From positions 57,916 to 117,344 of the forward strand of contig NZ_LMUF01000039.1 in the NCBI RefSeq assembly GCF_009766085.1: DNA of 59,429 nt. Direction: 5' to 3'. Below are positions 1-9,516 of the stretch, piece by piece (the stretch's first letter is position 1; every line of letters starts with the position of its first letter). A model generated the notes under the pieces. That model searched no databases. It saw only the letters and a program-made list of their open reading frames with translations, and was not told the origin of the DNA. The position numbers and the translations under genes are program-made. The stretch is from Burkholderia sp. S171 (GTDB lineage Bacteria > Pseudomonadota > Gammaproteobacteria > Burkholderiales > Burkholderiaceae).

Positions 1-166
1 TGACTCTCGTAGACCGCTAAGGCCGAAAGCACCACCCCGGCATTGACTCCGACCACTAACACCGAAAGCACCACCCCAGCATCGCCCCCAACCGCCACCC
101 CTCAAAACCTGACACTCACCGCGACCCCCAAACCAAAACCCCCAAACCGTCCACCGGTGCGAACAC
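1..166. other. Low-complexity C/A-rich intergenic DNA
   Basis: No convincing gene is seen before the 3' end of fau. The stretch is C- and A-rich and contains a 16-bp direct repeat (CCGAAAGCACCACCCC) at 23-38 and 62-77, a 39-bp period. A short plus-strand frame here encodes only Thr/Pro-rich low-complexity sequence and runs into the fau 3' end on the other strand, so it is not called. Confidence 0.5.
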
Positions 167-760
167 TCAATAAACCTCCGATTCGGTCACAATCGCCCCG
201 AGAGGCAAATCAAATTCCCCCCTCGGCAGGGCATCGCACTTAGCGGACTCAAAAGCCACCCCAATCGTCGCCGGCGTCAGGCCCCGCGCCCAATTAGCCA
301 ACGTCCGATCGTAATACCCCCCGCCATATCCCAGTCGATACCGATCGGCATCGAAACCCACACACGGAATAACGAGCAAGTCCGGCACAACCACCCGCTC
401 CTCCTCCGGCACGGGAATGCCATACCGCCCCTTCTTCATCGCCGCGCCCGGCTGCCACGCATGAAAAACCAGCGGCGCCCTCGGCGCAACCACCACCGGC
501 AAAGCGGCCTTCCGCGATGCATTCAGCGCCAGCCAGACAGTCAGCACATCGCGCGCATCGAACTCTCCGGCCACCGGCCAATAAAACCCAATGCACGAGG
601 CATCGGGAAAGCGTGCGACCGCTTCCATCAGACGCCGCGCCAACGCTTCGCCACGTGCATCTTGATCGGCCCGAGCGCCTTGTGCCTCGCGGGTTGCAAG
701 CAGGTTTGCACGCAGCGCGCTTTTGGTTTCCAGCAGAGGGTTGCGTGCTATGCTTTGCAT
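167..760 (-). CDS. fau: 5-formyltetrahydrofolate cyclo-ligase
   Basis: This 197-residue protein should convert 5-formyltetrahydrofolate to 5,10-methenyltetrahydrofolate using ATP, in the cytoplasmic folate salvage pathway. The family signature RLGYGGGYYDR is present near residue 155, and the length is normal. The ATG at 760 is chosen because GGAG lies about nine bases upstream; the frame stays open to a TTG at 790, which would overlap the divergent slt start. fau and slt are divergent with only 23 bases between start codons, so their promoters must overlap each other's 5' ends. Confidence 0.9.
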   Translation of the reverse strand: MQSIARNPLLETKSALRANLLATREAQGARADQDARGEALARRLMEAVARFPDASCIGFYWPVAGEFDARDVLTVWLALNASRKAALPVVVAPRAPLVFHAWQPGAAMKKGRYGIPVPEEERVVVPDLLVIPCVGFDADRYRLGYGGGYYDRTLANWARGLTPATIGVAFESAKCDALPRGEFDLPLGAIVTESEVY

Positions 761-783
761 CACTTCGCGCTCCAGAAATAACG

Positions 784-2754
784 ATGTCAAAACGTCTCAA
801 ACGAGTATATCTCGCAGTTGCAACCGCGCTCGCCGCGATCACGCTGATCGGATGCGGTACCGCATCCGCCGTGCGCCCTACAGCCGCTGATTATTCGCTC
901 TCGCCCGACGACCGCATCTTCATCCAGTTGCGCGAAGCCGCGCGCTCGAATGACGCCGGCCGTGCCATGCAATTGGCCGCGCAAATTCCGAATTATCCGG
1001 CGCCGGGTTATATCGATTACTACACCATCAAGCCGCAACTCTTCGACTCGCAAGGACACGCGCGCGTTGACGCACCGGACGAGCCGGTGCTCGCGTTCCT
1101 GCAGCGCTATGACGGCCAGGCGATCGCCGACCGTATGCGCAACGACTATCTGACCGTGCTCGGCGCTCGCCACGACTGGCGCAATTTCCTCGATCAATAC
1201 CCGCGCTTCGTACTGAACGACGACACGCAAGTGAAATGCTACGCGCTCGAAGCACGGGCGTCGCGCGGAGAAAATGTCGCGGACGCCGCGCGCGCTCTGC
1301 TCGTCGATCCTAAATGGTATGGCGATGGTTGCGTCGACCTGATCAACGCACTGGCCGTCTCGCAGCAATTCACCGCCGACGACGTCTGGCAGCAAATCCG
1401 CCTCGCCTACGAACAAAACTATACGAACACCGGCAGCAAGATCGCGGACGCGCTGGGCCAGCAACGCCCGGATCAAAGCGTCTTCGATACCGCCGCCAGC
1501 ACCCCGCCGCTGTATCTCGCACGCGGCGTAGGTCGCGACACGTCGTCGCATCAACTGGCACTCGTCGCCATCACGCGCATGGCGCGCAACGATCCGGCCA
1601 TGGCCGCAGCATCGTTCAGCTCGGTTGCACCGGCGTTGACGCCGTCGGAACGCGCTGTCGGCTGGGGCACGATTGGTTATCAGGCGGCGGTGAAGCGCAT
1701 GCCGAGCGCGGTGGACTGGTACCGGCTTTCGGTGAATGCGCCGTTGTCGAACCCCGCCTATGAATGGCGCACGCGCAGTGCATTGCTTGCCGGCGACTGG
1801 ATCATGGTGCGCTGGTCGATCGAACAAATGCCGCCGACGCTGCGCAACCAGCCCGCGTGGATCTACTGGCACGCACGCTCGCTGAAGCAAGCGGGGGACG
1901 TTGCCACGGCCAATCAGGAATTCACGAGCATCGCGGATCAGTTCAATTTCTACGGTCAGTTGGCGTCCGAAGAACTTGGCCAGAAGATCACGGTGCCGCC
2001 GCGCACGGAAGTGAGCGACGCCGAAATCGCCCAGGCTGCATCGGTGCCGGGTTTTGCGCTGTCGCAGAAGTTTTACGCCATGAACCTTCGGCTCGAAGGC
2101 AACCGCGAATGGAACTGGCCGCTGCGTACCATGACGGACCGCCAATTGATCGCAGCCGCGCAGTACGCAAAGCGCATCGAATTGTTCGACCGCGCGGTGA
2201 ACACGGCGGACAAAACCAAGACCGAACACGATTTCTCGCTGCGGTATCTCTCGCCGTATCGTGATGTGGTCGAGCGTGAGTCGAAGAACACCGGACTCGA
2301 TGTCGAATGGGCCTATGGCCTGATCCGCCAGGAATCGCGTTTCATCATCAACGCTAAGTCGGAAGTGGGCGCGGGCGGCCTGATGCAGTTGATGCCCGGC
2401 ACCGCGCAACTCGTGGCGAAGAAAATCGGCATGGGACCCGTATCGCGTGAACAGATGAACGACCTCGACACCAACATCCTGCTCGGCACGAATTATCTGG
2501 CCATGGTCTACAACCAGTTCGACGATTCCGCCGTTCTCGCCACCGCCGGTTACAACGCGGGCCCGGGACGCCCGACGCAATGGCGTTCCACGCTCAACGC
2601 ACCGGTAGAGGGCGCGATTTTTGCTGAAACCATTCCGTTCACGGAAACCCGCGATTACGTCAAGAACGTGCTTTCGAACACCGTGTACTACGCGGCGCTG
2701 TTTGAAGGCCGTCCGCAATCGCTGAAAACGCGGCTCGGCTATATCGCGCCATAA
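784..2754 (+). CDS. slt: Lytic transglycosylase lipoprotein (Slt70-type)
   Basis: A 656-residue soluble-type lytic murein transglycosylase that cleaves the MurNAc-GlcNAc bond in peptidoglycan to give 1,6-anhydro products. The N-terminus is a signal with a lipobox-like LIGC ending near residue 22, so the protein is probably anchored to a membrane facing the periplasm. Residues of about 60-430 match the long helical domain of Slt70-type enzymes. The C-terminal catalytic domain carries YGLIRQESRF (catalytic Glu) followed by GAGGLMQLMPGTA. The ATG at 784 is chosen because upstream codons of the open frame lie in fau antisense sequence and the signal begins at this Met. Confidence 0.92.
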   Translation: MSKRLKRVYLAVATALAAITLIGCGTASAVRPTAADYSLSPDDRIFIQLREAARSNDAGRAMQLAAQIPNYPAPGYIDYYTIKPQLFDSQGHARVDAPDEPVLAFLQRYDGQAIADRMRNDYLTVLGARHDWRNFLDQYPRFVLNDDTQVKCYALEARASRGENVADAARALLVDPKWYGDGCVDLINALAVSQQFTADDVWQQIRLAYEQNYTNTGSKIADALGQQRPDQSVFDTAASTPPLYLARGVGRDTSSHQLALVAITRMARNDPAMAAASFSSVAPALTPSERAVGWGTIGYQAAVKRMPSAVDWYRLSVNAPLSNPAYEWRTRSALLAGDWIMVRWSIEQMPPTLRNQPAWIYWHARSLKQAGDVATANQEFTSIADQFNFYGQLASEELGQKITVPPRTEVSDAEIAQAASVPGFALSQKFYAMNLRLEGNREWNWPLRTMTDRQLIAAAQYAKRIELFDRAVNTADKTKTEHDFSLRYLSPYRDVVERESKNTGLDVEWAYGLIRQESRFIINAKSEVGAGGLMQLMPGTAQLVAKKIGMGPVSREQMNDLDTNILLGTNYLAMVYNQFDDSAVLATAGYNAGPGRPTQWRSTLNAPVEGAIFAETIPFTETRDYVKNVLSNTVYYAALFEGRPQSLKTRLGYIAP

Positions 2755-2872
2755 GGGCCCAGCAACAAGACCCGCCGCGCGTTTCGCTTTTCCGGTCGAT
2801 ACGGTTAGTCGAAAGTCACGCGCGGCGCCGCCGCCCTGACGCTTTCGCGGACCGCCACTTACAGAGGCGAAC

Positions 2873-3829
2873 ATGCGGCATCAAACCATTGCGTTGATCG
2901 GCGGATCGGGGTTTATCGGCAGTCATTTGGTCAACGCGCTTGTCGAGCTTGGCAAGAACGTGCGTGTTGCCACGCGGCGTCGCGAGAATGCAGCGCATCT
3001 GACGCTGCTGCCTGTGGATGTGATCGAAACGAATGTCTTCGATCCCGTCCAGCTGGCCGCCTTTGTCTCTCAAGCCGACGCAGTCATCAATCTGGTCGGC
3101 ATTCTGCAAGGCAAACGCGGCGACCCTTACGGTCCTCAATTCGCCAAGGCGCACGTCGAGCTGCCCAGCAAGATTGTGGCGGCGTGTCAGGCGAAGGGCG
3201 TGCGGCGCTTGATTCACATGAGCGCGCTTGGCGCGGATCCGTCAGGGCCGAGCATGTATCTGCGTTCGAAAGGCGATGGCGAAAAGGCCGTGCGCGAATC
3301 GAATCTGGCGACCACGATCTTTCGTCCCTCCGTGGTGTTCGGTCCCGAAGACAACTTCCTGAATCAGTTCGCGTTCCTCGAGCGGATCTTTCCGGTGATT
3401 CCGCTGGCGTGTTCGCAAGCGCAGTTTCAGCCGGTTTTTGTCGGCGATGTTGCGAAGGCCTTCGCGAATGTGCTCGATCTCGATGCCGCCAGCGGCCGCG
3501 TGTATGAACTCGCCGGACCGACGGTGTACACGCTCGAAGAACTGGTCCGGTTCAGCGGCGCGGCGATCGGCAAAAACGCGAAGATCATCCGGTTGCCCAA
3601 CAGCCTCGGGCGCCTTCAGGCGATGTCGCTTGAACTCGCGCCTGGCGAACCCATGATGTCGCGCGATAATCTCGATTCGATGAAAACGCCTAGCGTAGCA
3701 ACCGGGCCGGTGGCGCCGGAACTCGGTATTGAAGAACCGGCGAGCATCGAAGCTATTGCGCCGATGTATCTCACAGGATCGTCGTCACGCTCGCGTTTCG
3801 ATACGTTTCGCGCGTCCGCCGGGCGTTGA
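2873..3829 (+). CDS. NAD(P)-binding NDUFA9-like epimerase/reductase
   Basis: A 318-residue atypical short-chain reductase of the complex I NDUFA9 / NAD-dependent epimerase family. The Rossmann motif GGSGFIGSHL is at residues of about 9-18, and a central region IHMSALGADP matches the family. The substrate is unknown; relatives act as nucleotide-sugar or quinone-related reductases or as assembly factors. It sits between slt and a GST gene, all on the plus strand, with AGAGG upstream of the ATG. It is 34 bases from the GST gene and may be cotranscribed with it. Confidence 0.85.
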   Translation: MRHQTIALIGGSGFIGSHLVNALVELGKNVRVATRRRENAAHLTLLPVDVIETNVFDPVQLAAFVSQADAVINLVGILQGKRGDPYGPQFAKAHVELPSKIVAACQAKGVRRLIHMSALGADPSGPSMYLRSKGDGEKAVRESNLATTIFRPSVVFGPEDNFLNQFAFLERIFPVIPLACSQAQFQPVFVGDVAKAFANVLDLDAASGRVYELAGPTVYTLEELVRFSGAAIGKNAKIIRLPNSLGRLQAMSLELAPGEPMMSRDNLDSMKTPSVATGPVAPELGIEEPASIEAIAPMYLTGSSSRSRFDTFRASAGR

Positions 3830-3862
3830 TTTTTGCTAGTTATTTAACCTCAGATATTTGCG

Positions 3863-4483
3863 ATGAAACTCGTTATTGGTGACAAGAATATGTCGTCATG
3901 GTCCATGCGGCCGTGGCTCGTGCTCAAGCACTTCGGCATTCCTTTCGAGGAAGTGATGATTCGCCTCGCGCGGCCGGATTCCTCCGCGAATATCCTCGCG
4001 CATTCGCCATCGGGGAAAGTGCCTTGCCTCGTGACCGATGCCGGCGACGCCGTGTGGGAATCCGTCGCGATCATGGAGACGCTGGCTGAACTGTTCCCGC
4101 AGCACGCCATGTGGCCGCGCGATGCCTCCGAGCGGGCGCACGCCCGCAGCATCAGCGCGGAAATGCACGCGGGATTCGCTGATCTGCGCGAGCAAATGTC
4201 GATGAATATCCAGCGGCAGGCGTTCGGCCAAGAACTCACGGCGGGCGCGTTGGCCACCGTCAAGCGAATCGACCTGATCTGGCGCAATTGCCTCGACGCG
4301 CACGGTGGCCCGTTCTTGTTCGGCAAGGAGTTCGGTATAGCAGACGCGATGTTCGCGCCGGTCGTCATGCGCTTCAATTCCTACGCGCCCAAGCTGAGCG
4401 AAACGGCGCTCGCTTACGCCGCCCGCATCACGGCTCTGCCTATTGTCGCCGAGTGGATCGAAGGCGCACGGAACGAGCAATGA
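3863..4483 (+). CDS. Glutathione S-transferase family protein
   Basis: A 206-residue cytoplasmic GST. The N-terminal thioredoxin-like domain begins MKLVIGDKNMSSWSMRPW, with the serine-rich SSWS motif expected of zeta/stringent-type bacterial GSTs, followed by SGKVPCLV, which contains the cis-Pro of the GSH site. The C-terminal helical domain contains FGIADAMFAPV, the usual N-capping box. It probably detoxifies electrophiles, but the substrate cannot be read from the sequence. Its stop overlaps the cca start by four bases (ATGA), implying translational coupling. Confidence 0.88.
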   Translation: MKLVIGDKNMSSWSMRPWLVLKHFGIPFEEVMIRLARPDSSANILAHSPSGKVPCLVTDAGDAVWESVAIMETLAELFPQHAMWPRDASERAHARSISAEMHAGFADLREQMSMNIQRQAFGQELTAGALATVKRIDLIWRNCLDAHGGPFLFGKEFGIADAMFAPVVMRFNSYAPKLSETALAYAARITALPIVAEWIEGARNEQ

Positions 4484-5718
4484 ACATTTACGCCGTGGGC
4501 GGCGCGATCCGCGATGACATGCTCGGCCTGCCGGTTCAGGACCGGGATTACGTCGTGGTCGGTGCCACGCCCGAGCAGATGACGGCGCAAGGTTATAAGC
4601 CGGTCGGCAAGGATTTTCCCGTGTTTTTGCATCCGCACACGCACGAGGAATATGCGCTTGCGCGGACCGAGCGGAAGACATCGGCGGGATATCACGGTTT
4701 TCAGTTTTTCTACGCGCCTGACGTAACGCTCGAAGAAGATCTCGCCCGCCGCGATCTGACCGTGAACGCAATGGCGCGGGAAGTGAGGCCGGACGGCGAG
4801 TTGACTGGACCGGTGATCGATCCGTTCAATGGCCGCGCTGATCTGGAAGCGCGGGTGTTCCGGCATGTGGGTGAGGCGTTTATCGAAGATCCGGTGCGAA
4901 TTCTGCGCATCGGGCGGTTTGCTGCGCGTTTCGCGGATTTCACCATCGCTGACGAAACGCTCGCGCTGATGAAACGCATGGTCGCGGACGGTGAAGTCGA
5001 TGCGCTCGTGCCCGAGCGCGTGTGGCAGGAAGTGTCGCGTGGCTTGATGGAAAAAACGCCATCGCGGATGTTCGAGGTGCTGCGCGAATGTGGCGCGCTC
5101 GCGCGGATTCTTCCGGAGGTGAATTCGCTGTGGGGTGTGCCGCAACGTGCCGACTATCACCCGGAAGTCGATACCGGCGTGCACGTGATGATGGTCCTGG
5201 ATTACGCCGCTGCGCACGGTTATGCGTTGCCGGTGCGCTTCGCCGCGCTGACTCACGATCTCGGCAAGGCGACCACGCCCGACGACATCCTGCCGCGCCA
5301 TATCGGCCATGAAGGGCGTAGTGTCGATCTGCTGAAGCCGTTGTGCGAGCGTTTGCGCGTGCCGAACGAATGTCGGGATCTCGCGCTGCTGGTGGCGCGT
5401 GAGCACGGGAATATTCATCGGGTGATGGAGTTTGGGGCGGCGGCGCTGGTGCGTTTGTTCGAGCGTTGCGACGCGCTGCGCAAGCCCGCGCGGTTTGCCG
5501 AAGCGCTGCAAGCCTGTGTCTCCGATGCCCGCGGCCGGCTCGGTTTGAGCCAGCAACCGTATCCGCAGGCCGAGCGTTTGCGTGAAGCATTGGTGGCGGC
5601 GCGTGCAGTCGATGCCGGCGCTGTCGCGCAGCAGTACGCAGACCAGCCGGCGAAGATCAAGGACGCGGTTCACGCAGCACGCGTGACGGCGGTGGAGGCC
5701 GTGCTCCAAAAGCTTTAG
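4480..5718 (+). CDS. cca: tRNA CCA-adding multifunctional protein
   Basis: A 412-residue CCA-adding enzyme that builds or repairs the 3' CCA of tRNAs. The nucleotidyltransferase head has GGAIRDDMLG and DRDYVVVGATP, and the RNA-binding neck is recognisable around residues 90-200. A C-terminal HD domain (LTHDLGKATTP) is present, so this is the long gammaproteobacterial/betaproteobacterial form with phosphodiesterase and phosphatase activities. The start at 4480 forms an ATGA overlap with the GST gene. An upstream extension of the open frame lies entirely inside the GST gene and is rejected. Confidence 0.95.
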   Translation: MNIYAVGGAIRDDMLGLPVQDRDYVVVGATPEQMTAQGYKPVGKDFPVFLHPHTHEEYALARTERKTSAGYHGFQFFYAPDVTLEEDLARRDLTVNAMAREVRPDGELTGPVIDPFNGRADLEARVFRHVGEAFIEDPVRILRIGRFAARFADFTIADETLALMKRMVADGEVDALVPERVWQEVSRGLMEKTPSRMFEVLRECGALARILPEVNSLWGVPQRADYHPEVDTGVHVMMVLDYAAAHGYALPVRFAALTHDLGKATTPDDILPRHIGHEGRSVDLLKPLCERLRVPNECRDLALLVAREHGNIHRVMEFGAAALVRLFERCDALRKPARFAEALQACVSDARGRLGLSQQPYPQAERLREALVAARAVDAGAVAQQYADQPAKIKDAVHAARVTAVEAVLQKL

Positions 5719-5730
5719 CCTTGAATCAAA

Positions 5731-5925
5731 TCAAAGCGCCCGCGCCAGCAACGACAGCACCAGCGACAGCAAAATGGTCGACATGAACGGGAACGGATAT
5801 TCCCGTCCGAACAGGCGCAGCGTGAAATCGCCGGGTAACCTGCCGATGCCGAGTTTCTTCATCCAAGGCAAACACGCCGAGAGAATCGACAACGCAATGA
5901 ACGTGGTGAGTACCCAGCGGATCAT
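5731..5925 (-). CDS. DUF2905 small inner-membrane protein
   Basis: A 64-residue protein with two predicted membrane segments (about residues 3-20 and 43-62) flanking a short loop containing GIGRLPGDF, the DUF2905 signature. The function is unknown. The ATG at 5925 lies five bases past the MidA-family stop codon, so the two are almost certainly one transcript. The longer open frame upstream merely overlaps the methyltransferase. Confidence 0.82.
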   Translation of the reverse strand: MIRWVLTTFIALSILSACLPWMKKLGIGRLPGDFTLRLFGREYPFPFMSTILLSLVLSLLARAL

Positions 5926-5929
5926 GATT

Positions 5930-7144
5930 TCATAAGGTATGTGAGCGGTCGCCGGACGAGAATGCGAGCAGCGTGTCGTCGATACCCCGCGAGAACGCAA
6001 TCACCTTGAACAACTCGCCCATTTCCGCCTCCGATAACAACTTCTGAACGGCATTCGCAGCGGGCAGAAAGCGCCGGGCGTCACTCGGATCGAGGTCCGC
6101 AAGCGCATCCGTAATGCCGGCGTTCATCAGGAAACGCGCCTGCGATGTAAAGCCGAGCAAATCGGCGCCCGCGTCCGTGCCGGCCTCCGCGATCCCCGAA
6201 AACTCCACGTGCGCCGTGATGTCCTGCAGCCCGGGATACAAGAACGGATCGCCGTGCGACCGATGCCGGTAATGGCACATAACCGTGCCTTGCGCCCGCT
6301 GGGCGTGATAAAACTCGCGCCGTGGAAAGCCGTAATCGATGAAAAACGCCGCGCCGCGCGTGAGCATCGTGCAAATTGTGCGCGTGAAAGCCAGCGCCGC
6401 TTCGTGCGTTTCGCTCAAGTATTCGATAAACGGCTCGTCGTTGACTTCATCGATGGTGGCATCTATTTCGGCCAGCAGCGGGTCATCGAGCGCGGCTAGC
6501 AGGGGTTTGTCATCGAACGTGAAACGGTTGTTCGTCCACGATACGCCGCGCTCATGCCACACGCCCAGTTTTCGCACGACCAGGCGCACGGGCATGGCGT
6601 CGAGCACTTCGTTGCCGATCACCACGCCTTCAAAGTGGGCCGGCAAAACGCTGAGCCATGTCACCTTCGATGCCAGTTCGGGGGCATCGGCTTCAATCGT
6701 CGCCCGCTGGCGTTCCTGCAATTCGCCAGACAAATCCACGATCGCGTAATTGTCGAAGGGAACGTCCAGCGCTTTCAACGCGTTCAGCAAGCCGGCGGCG
6801 AGTTTTCCTGTGCCAGCGCCGAATTCCATCAAATTGCGCGTGCCGCTGTCGCGCAACGCCTGAGCGACGGGCCGCGCCAGCGTGGCCGAGAACAACGGCG
6901 ACATTTCCGGCGCGGTGACGAAGTCGCTGCCGTCGTCGCCGCGTTTGCCGAATTTCATCGAGCCGCCGGTGTAATAGCCGAGGCCGGGCGCGTAAAGTGC
7001 CAGTTCCATATACCGGCTGAACGGCAGCCAGCCGCCCGCCGACGCGATTTCCGCCCGGATGCGTGCCGTCAGCGCCTCGGACTGCGCGAGCGCGTCGGGG
7101 CCGGGAACAGGTAAACTGTCGGATTCGTGAGCTTTTGGATTCAT
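5930..7144 (-). CDS. MidA/NDUFAF7-type SAM-dependent methyltransferase
   Basis: A 404-residue member of the family that includes the mitochondrial complex I arginine methyltransferase NDUFAF7. The SAM-binding motif MEFGAGTGKLA lies near residue 108, and GYYTGG plus DFVTAPEMSP upstream are family hallmarks. The substrate in bacteria is unproven. The ATG at 7144 gives the family's usual N-terminus; an upstream extension of the frame is antisense to the neighbouring SDR. It is divergent from that SDR with a 13-base gap, and heads an operon with the DUF2905 gene. Confidence 0.85.
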   Translation of the reverse strand: MNPKAHESDSLPVPGPDALAQSEALTARIRAEIASAGGWLPFSRYMELALYAPGLGYYTGGSMKFGKRGDDGSDFVTAPEMSPLFSATLARPVAQALRDSGTRNLMEFGAGTGKLAAGLLNALKALDVPFDNYAIVDLSGELQERQRATIEADAPELASKVTWLSVLPAHFEGVVIGNEVLDAMPVRLVVRKLGVWHERGVSWTNNRFTFDDKPLLAALDDPLLAEIDATIDEVNDEPFIEYLSETHEAALAFTRTICTMLTRGAAFFIDYGFPRREFYHAQRAQGTVMCHYRHRSHGDPFLYPGLQDITAHVEFSGIAEAGTDAGADLLGFTSQARFLMNAGITDALADLDPSDARRFLPAANAVQKLLSEAEMGELFKVIAFSRGIDDTLLAFSSGDRSHTL

Positions 7145-7157
7145 TCCGGCATTGTAA

Positions 7158-7994
7158 ATGAGCGTTTCTTCGTCCACTTCTCCAGATTCTTCCGGGCCGA
7201 AAACCCGTGTGGTGCTGATCACCGGCGCGGCAAAACGCATCGGCCGCGGGCTGGCGCTCGGTTTCGCCGCGCGTGGCTGGGACGTCGCCGTGCATTTTGG
7301 CGGTTCTGAGGGCCAGGCGCAGGAAGTCGTCCAGTCGATCCGCGCCCTCGGCCGCCGAGCCGTCGCGCTGCACGCGGACCTTGGCGTGGAAAGCGACGTG
7401 GCGCGGCTGGTGCCGGCGTGTATCGAAACGTTGGGTGGTTTGCATTGCGTGGTGAACAACGCGTCGAGTTTTGTCGAAGATACCGCGCGCGATTTCAGCT
7501 ACCCGCGGCTGCTCGAGATGATGGCGGTCAACGTCGGTGCGCCGCTGGCCTTGGCGCGCGCGCTGTTCGACGCCACGCCCGATGCCGCCGCCGACGATGA
7601 AACCCAACGCCGCTGCGTCATCAACGTGCTCGACCAGAAGCTGTACAACATGAATCCGGATTATTTGTCGTACACGCTGACCAAGGCGGCGCTGGAAAAC
7701 GCGACCGTCGCGCTGGCGCAGGCGCTTGCGCCGAAGTTGCGCGTGGTCGGGCTGGCGCCGGGCCTTACGCTGCCGTCCGCCGACATGACGTCGGCCGAGT
7801 TTGAGGCCGCGCACAAGGTAACGCCGTTGGGCCGGGCTTCGCGGGTGGAGGATGTGGTTGCGGCCGCTTGTTATCTCGCCGACGCAGCGGGCGTGACGGG
7901 CACGACGCTCGTAGTCGATGGCGGGCAGCATCTCGTGCCGTCGCCGCGCGACATCATGTTTTTGACCGCAGGCCGCGCTTCGGGCGGCGTTTAA
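7158..7994 (+). CDS. SDR oxidoreductase, pteridine-reductase-like
   Basis: A 278-residue short-chain dehydrogenase. The cofactor motif LITGAAKRIGRGLA begins near residue 19, NNASSFVED is near residue 98 and the catalytic pair is in YTLTK. The KRIGRG variant and the gap pattern are those of pteridine reductase / dihydromonapterin reductase (FolM-like) proteins. The position directly before folB supports a role in pterin or folate reduction, although the exact substrate is inference. It has 13 bases to the divergent methyltransferase start and about 44 to folB. Confidence 0.8.
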   Translation: MSVSSSTSPDSSGPKTRVVLITGAAKRIGRGLALGFAARGWDVAVHFGGSEGQAQEVVQSIRALGRRAVALHADLGVESDVARLVPACIETLGGLHCVVNNASSFVEDTARDFSYPRLLEMMAVNVGAPLALARALFDATPDAAADDETQRRCVINVLDQKLYNMNPDYLSYTLTKAALENATVALAQALAPKLRVVGLAPGLTLPSADMTSAEFEAAHKVTPLGRASRVEDVVAAACYLADAAGVTGTTLVVDGGQHLVPSPRDIMFLTAGRASGGV

Positions 7995-8038
7995 TTCGTC
8001 GCTTTTAGTAAGTTAATCTGAATCACCAGGACACGACC

Positions 8039-8440
8039 ATGCTTGCCGCACTTTCGCATCCCCGGCTCGCCGATTGCCGGCGGCTTTTTCTGCGCAATTA
8101 CGAAGTGCGCATCAACATTGGCGTGCACGATTTCGAAAAGCGGGGCGAGCAACGCGTGGTGATTAACGTGGAATTGTTCGTGCCGCTGGCGTTATCGACG
8201 CCGACTGAAGACAAGCTGCGCGAAGTCGTCGATTACGATTTCATGCGCTCGACCATCGCCAAGCGCGTGGGCAAAGGGCATATCCACTTGCAGGAAACAC
8301 TCTGCGATGACGTCGCTGCCGCGCTGCTCGAACATCCGAATGTGCGGGCGGTGGTGGTTTCCACAGAAAAGCCGGACGTTTATCCCGACTGCGATGCCGT
8401 GGGCGTTGAAGTCTTTCGCATCAAAGAGGTGGCAGCATGA
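8039..8440 (+). CDS. folB: Dihydroneopterin aldolase
   Basis: A 133-residue enzyme that splits 7,8-dihydroneopterin to 6-hydroxymethyl-dihydropterin and glycolaldehyde in folate synthesis. The sequence contains INIGVHDFEKRGEQRVVINV, typical of the tunnel-fold aldolase, and the Tyr/Glu/Lys positions around VDYDF and VSTEKPD. It overlaps ttcA by four bases (ATGA), so the two are translationally coupled. Confidence 0.9.
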   Translation: MLAALSHPRLADCRRLFLRNYEVRINIGVHDFEKRGEQRVVINVELFVPLALSTPTEDKLREVVDYDFMRSTIAKRVGKGHIHLQETLCDDVAAALLEHPNVRAVVVSTEKPDVYPDCDAVGVEVFRIKEVAA

Positions 8441-9405
8441 GTTCGCTAACGGAAGCGGAAACGCCGGTGGTTCAGGAGACGGTATCCGTCCCGACAATGC
8501 GTGAACCGCTGACGCGCCGCGAGCAGAAACAGGCCTACGAGAACAACAAGTTGTTCAAGCGGCTGGCGCGTCAGGTGGGCGAGGCCGTCACGGATTACAA
8601 CATGATCGAGGACGGCGACAAGGTCATGGTCTGCCTGTCCGGCGGCAAGGATTCGTACGCGATGCTCGAATTGCTGATGCGACTGCGCGAGCGCGCGCCG
8701 ATCAACTTCGAGATCGTGGCTGTGAATCTCGACCAGAAACAGCCGGGGTTTCCGGAGCACGTGCTGCCCGAGTATTTGCGCAAGCTGGATATCCCGTTTC
8801 ATATCGAGAATCAGGATACGTACAGCATCGTCAAGCGGCTCGTGCCGGAAGGCAAGACGACGTGTTCGCTCTGTTCGAGATTGCGGCGCGGGATTTTGTA
8901 TCGGGTGGCGGGTGAGCTTGGGGCGACGAAAATTGCGCTCGGCCATCATCGCGACGATATTTTGCAGACGTTGCTGCTGAATATGTTCTACGGCGGCAAG
9001 CTGAAGGGCATGCCCCCCAAGCTTCAATCTGACGATGGGAAGAACATCGTGATTCGGCCGCTGGCATACGCGAAGGAACGGGATCTGGAGAAGTTCGCCG
9101 AGTTGCGCGAGTTCCCGATCATTCCGTGCAACCTGTGCGGCAGTCAGCCGAACCTGAAGCGCGCGGAAATGAAGGCGCTGATCCGCGATTGGGAAAAGCG
9201 TTTCCCGGGCCGCGTGGAGAACATGTTCAACGCGCTGGGGCACGTGGTGCCATCGCATTTGATGGATCACGGGCTGTTTCCGTTTGCCGGATTGCGCGCG
9301 ACGGGCGTGGCGGATCCGGCCGGGGATATCGCGTTCGATGAAGACCCGTGTTCGACGGAGTCAACCTCGCAGACTATTTCGATTGTTCAGTTCGACGATA
9401 TTTGA
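8437..9405 (+). CDS. ttcA: tRNA 2-thiocytidine(32) synthetase TtcA
   Basis: A 322-residue PP-loop ATPase that thiolates cytidine 32 of several tRNAs, using a [4Fe-4S] cluster. The PP-loop SGGKDS is at residues 68-73. The paired cysteines CSLC are at 143-146, and a further CNLC pair lies downstream. An N-terminal extension of about 25 residues precedes the conserved core. It is coupled to folB by an ATGA overlap. Confidence 0.95.
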   Translation: MSSLTEAETPVVQETVSVPTMREPLTRREQKQAYENNKLFKRLARQVGEAVTDYNMIEDGDKVMVCLSGGKDSYAMLELLMRLRERAPINFEIVAVNLDQKQPGFPEHVLPEYLRKLDIPFHIENQDTYSIVKRLVPEGKTTCSLCSRLRRGILYRVAGELGATKIALGHHRDDILQTLLLNMFYGGKLKGMPPKLQSDDGKNIVIRPLAYAKERDLEKFAELREFPIIPCNLCGSQPNLKRAEMKALIRDWEKRFPGRVENMFNALGHVVPSHLMDHGLFPFAGLRATGVADPAGDIAFDEDPCSTESTSQTISIVQFDDI

Positions 9406-9516
9406 CGCCGGCCGAGAAGCCCCCAGAATCGTTGCTCAGCAAGGCCGCACCGGGTTTAGCCGCCCACCCCCGCGTGCTATATTGGCGGCTCCCAACACTT
9501 CAGCGAAGCTGACGCC

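Noticed and set aside
787..2874. 695-codon minus-strand open frame opposite slt
   Set aside because: It is antisense to a confidently identified gene; long antisense frames are expected in GC-rich DNA with strong codon bias, and the product is Arg/His-rich with no family resemblance.
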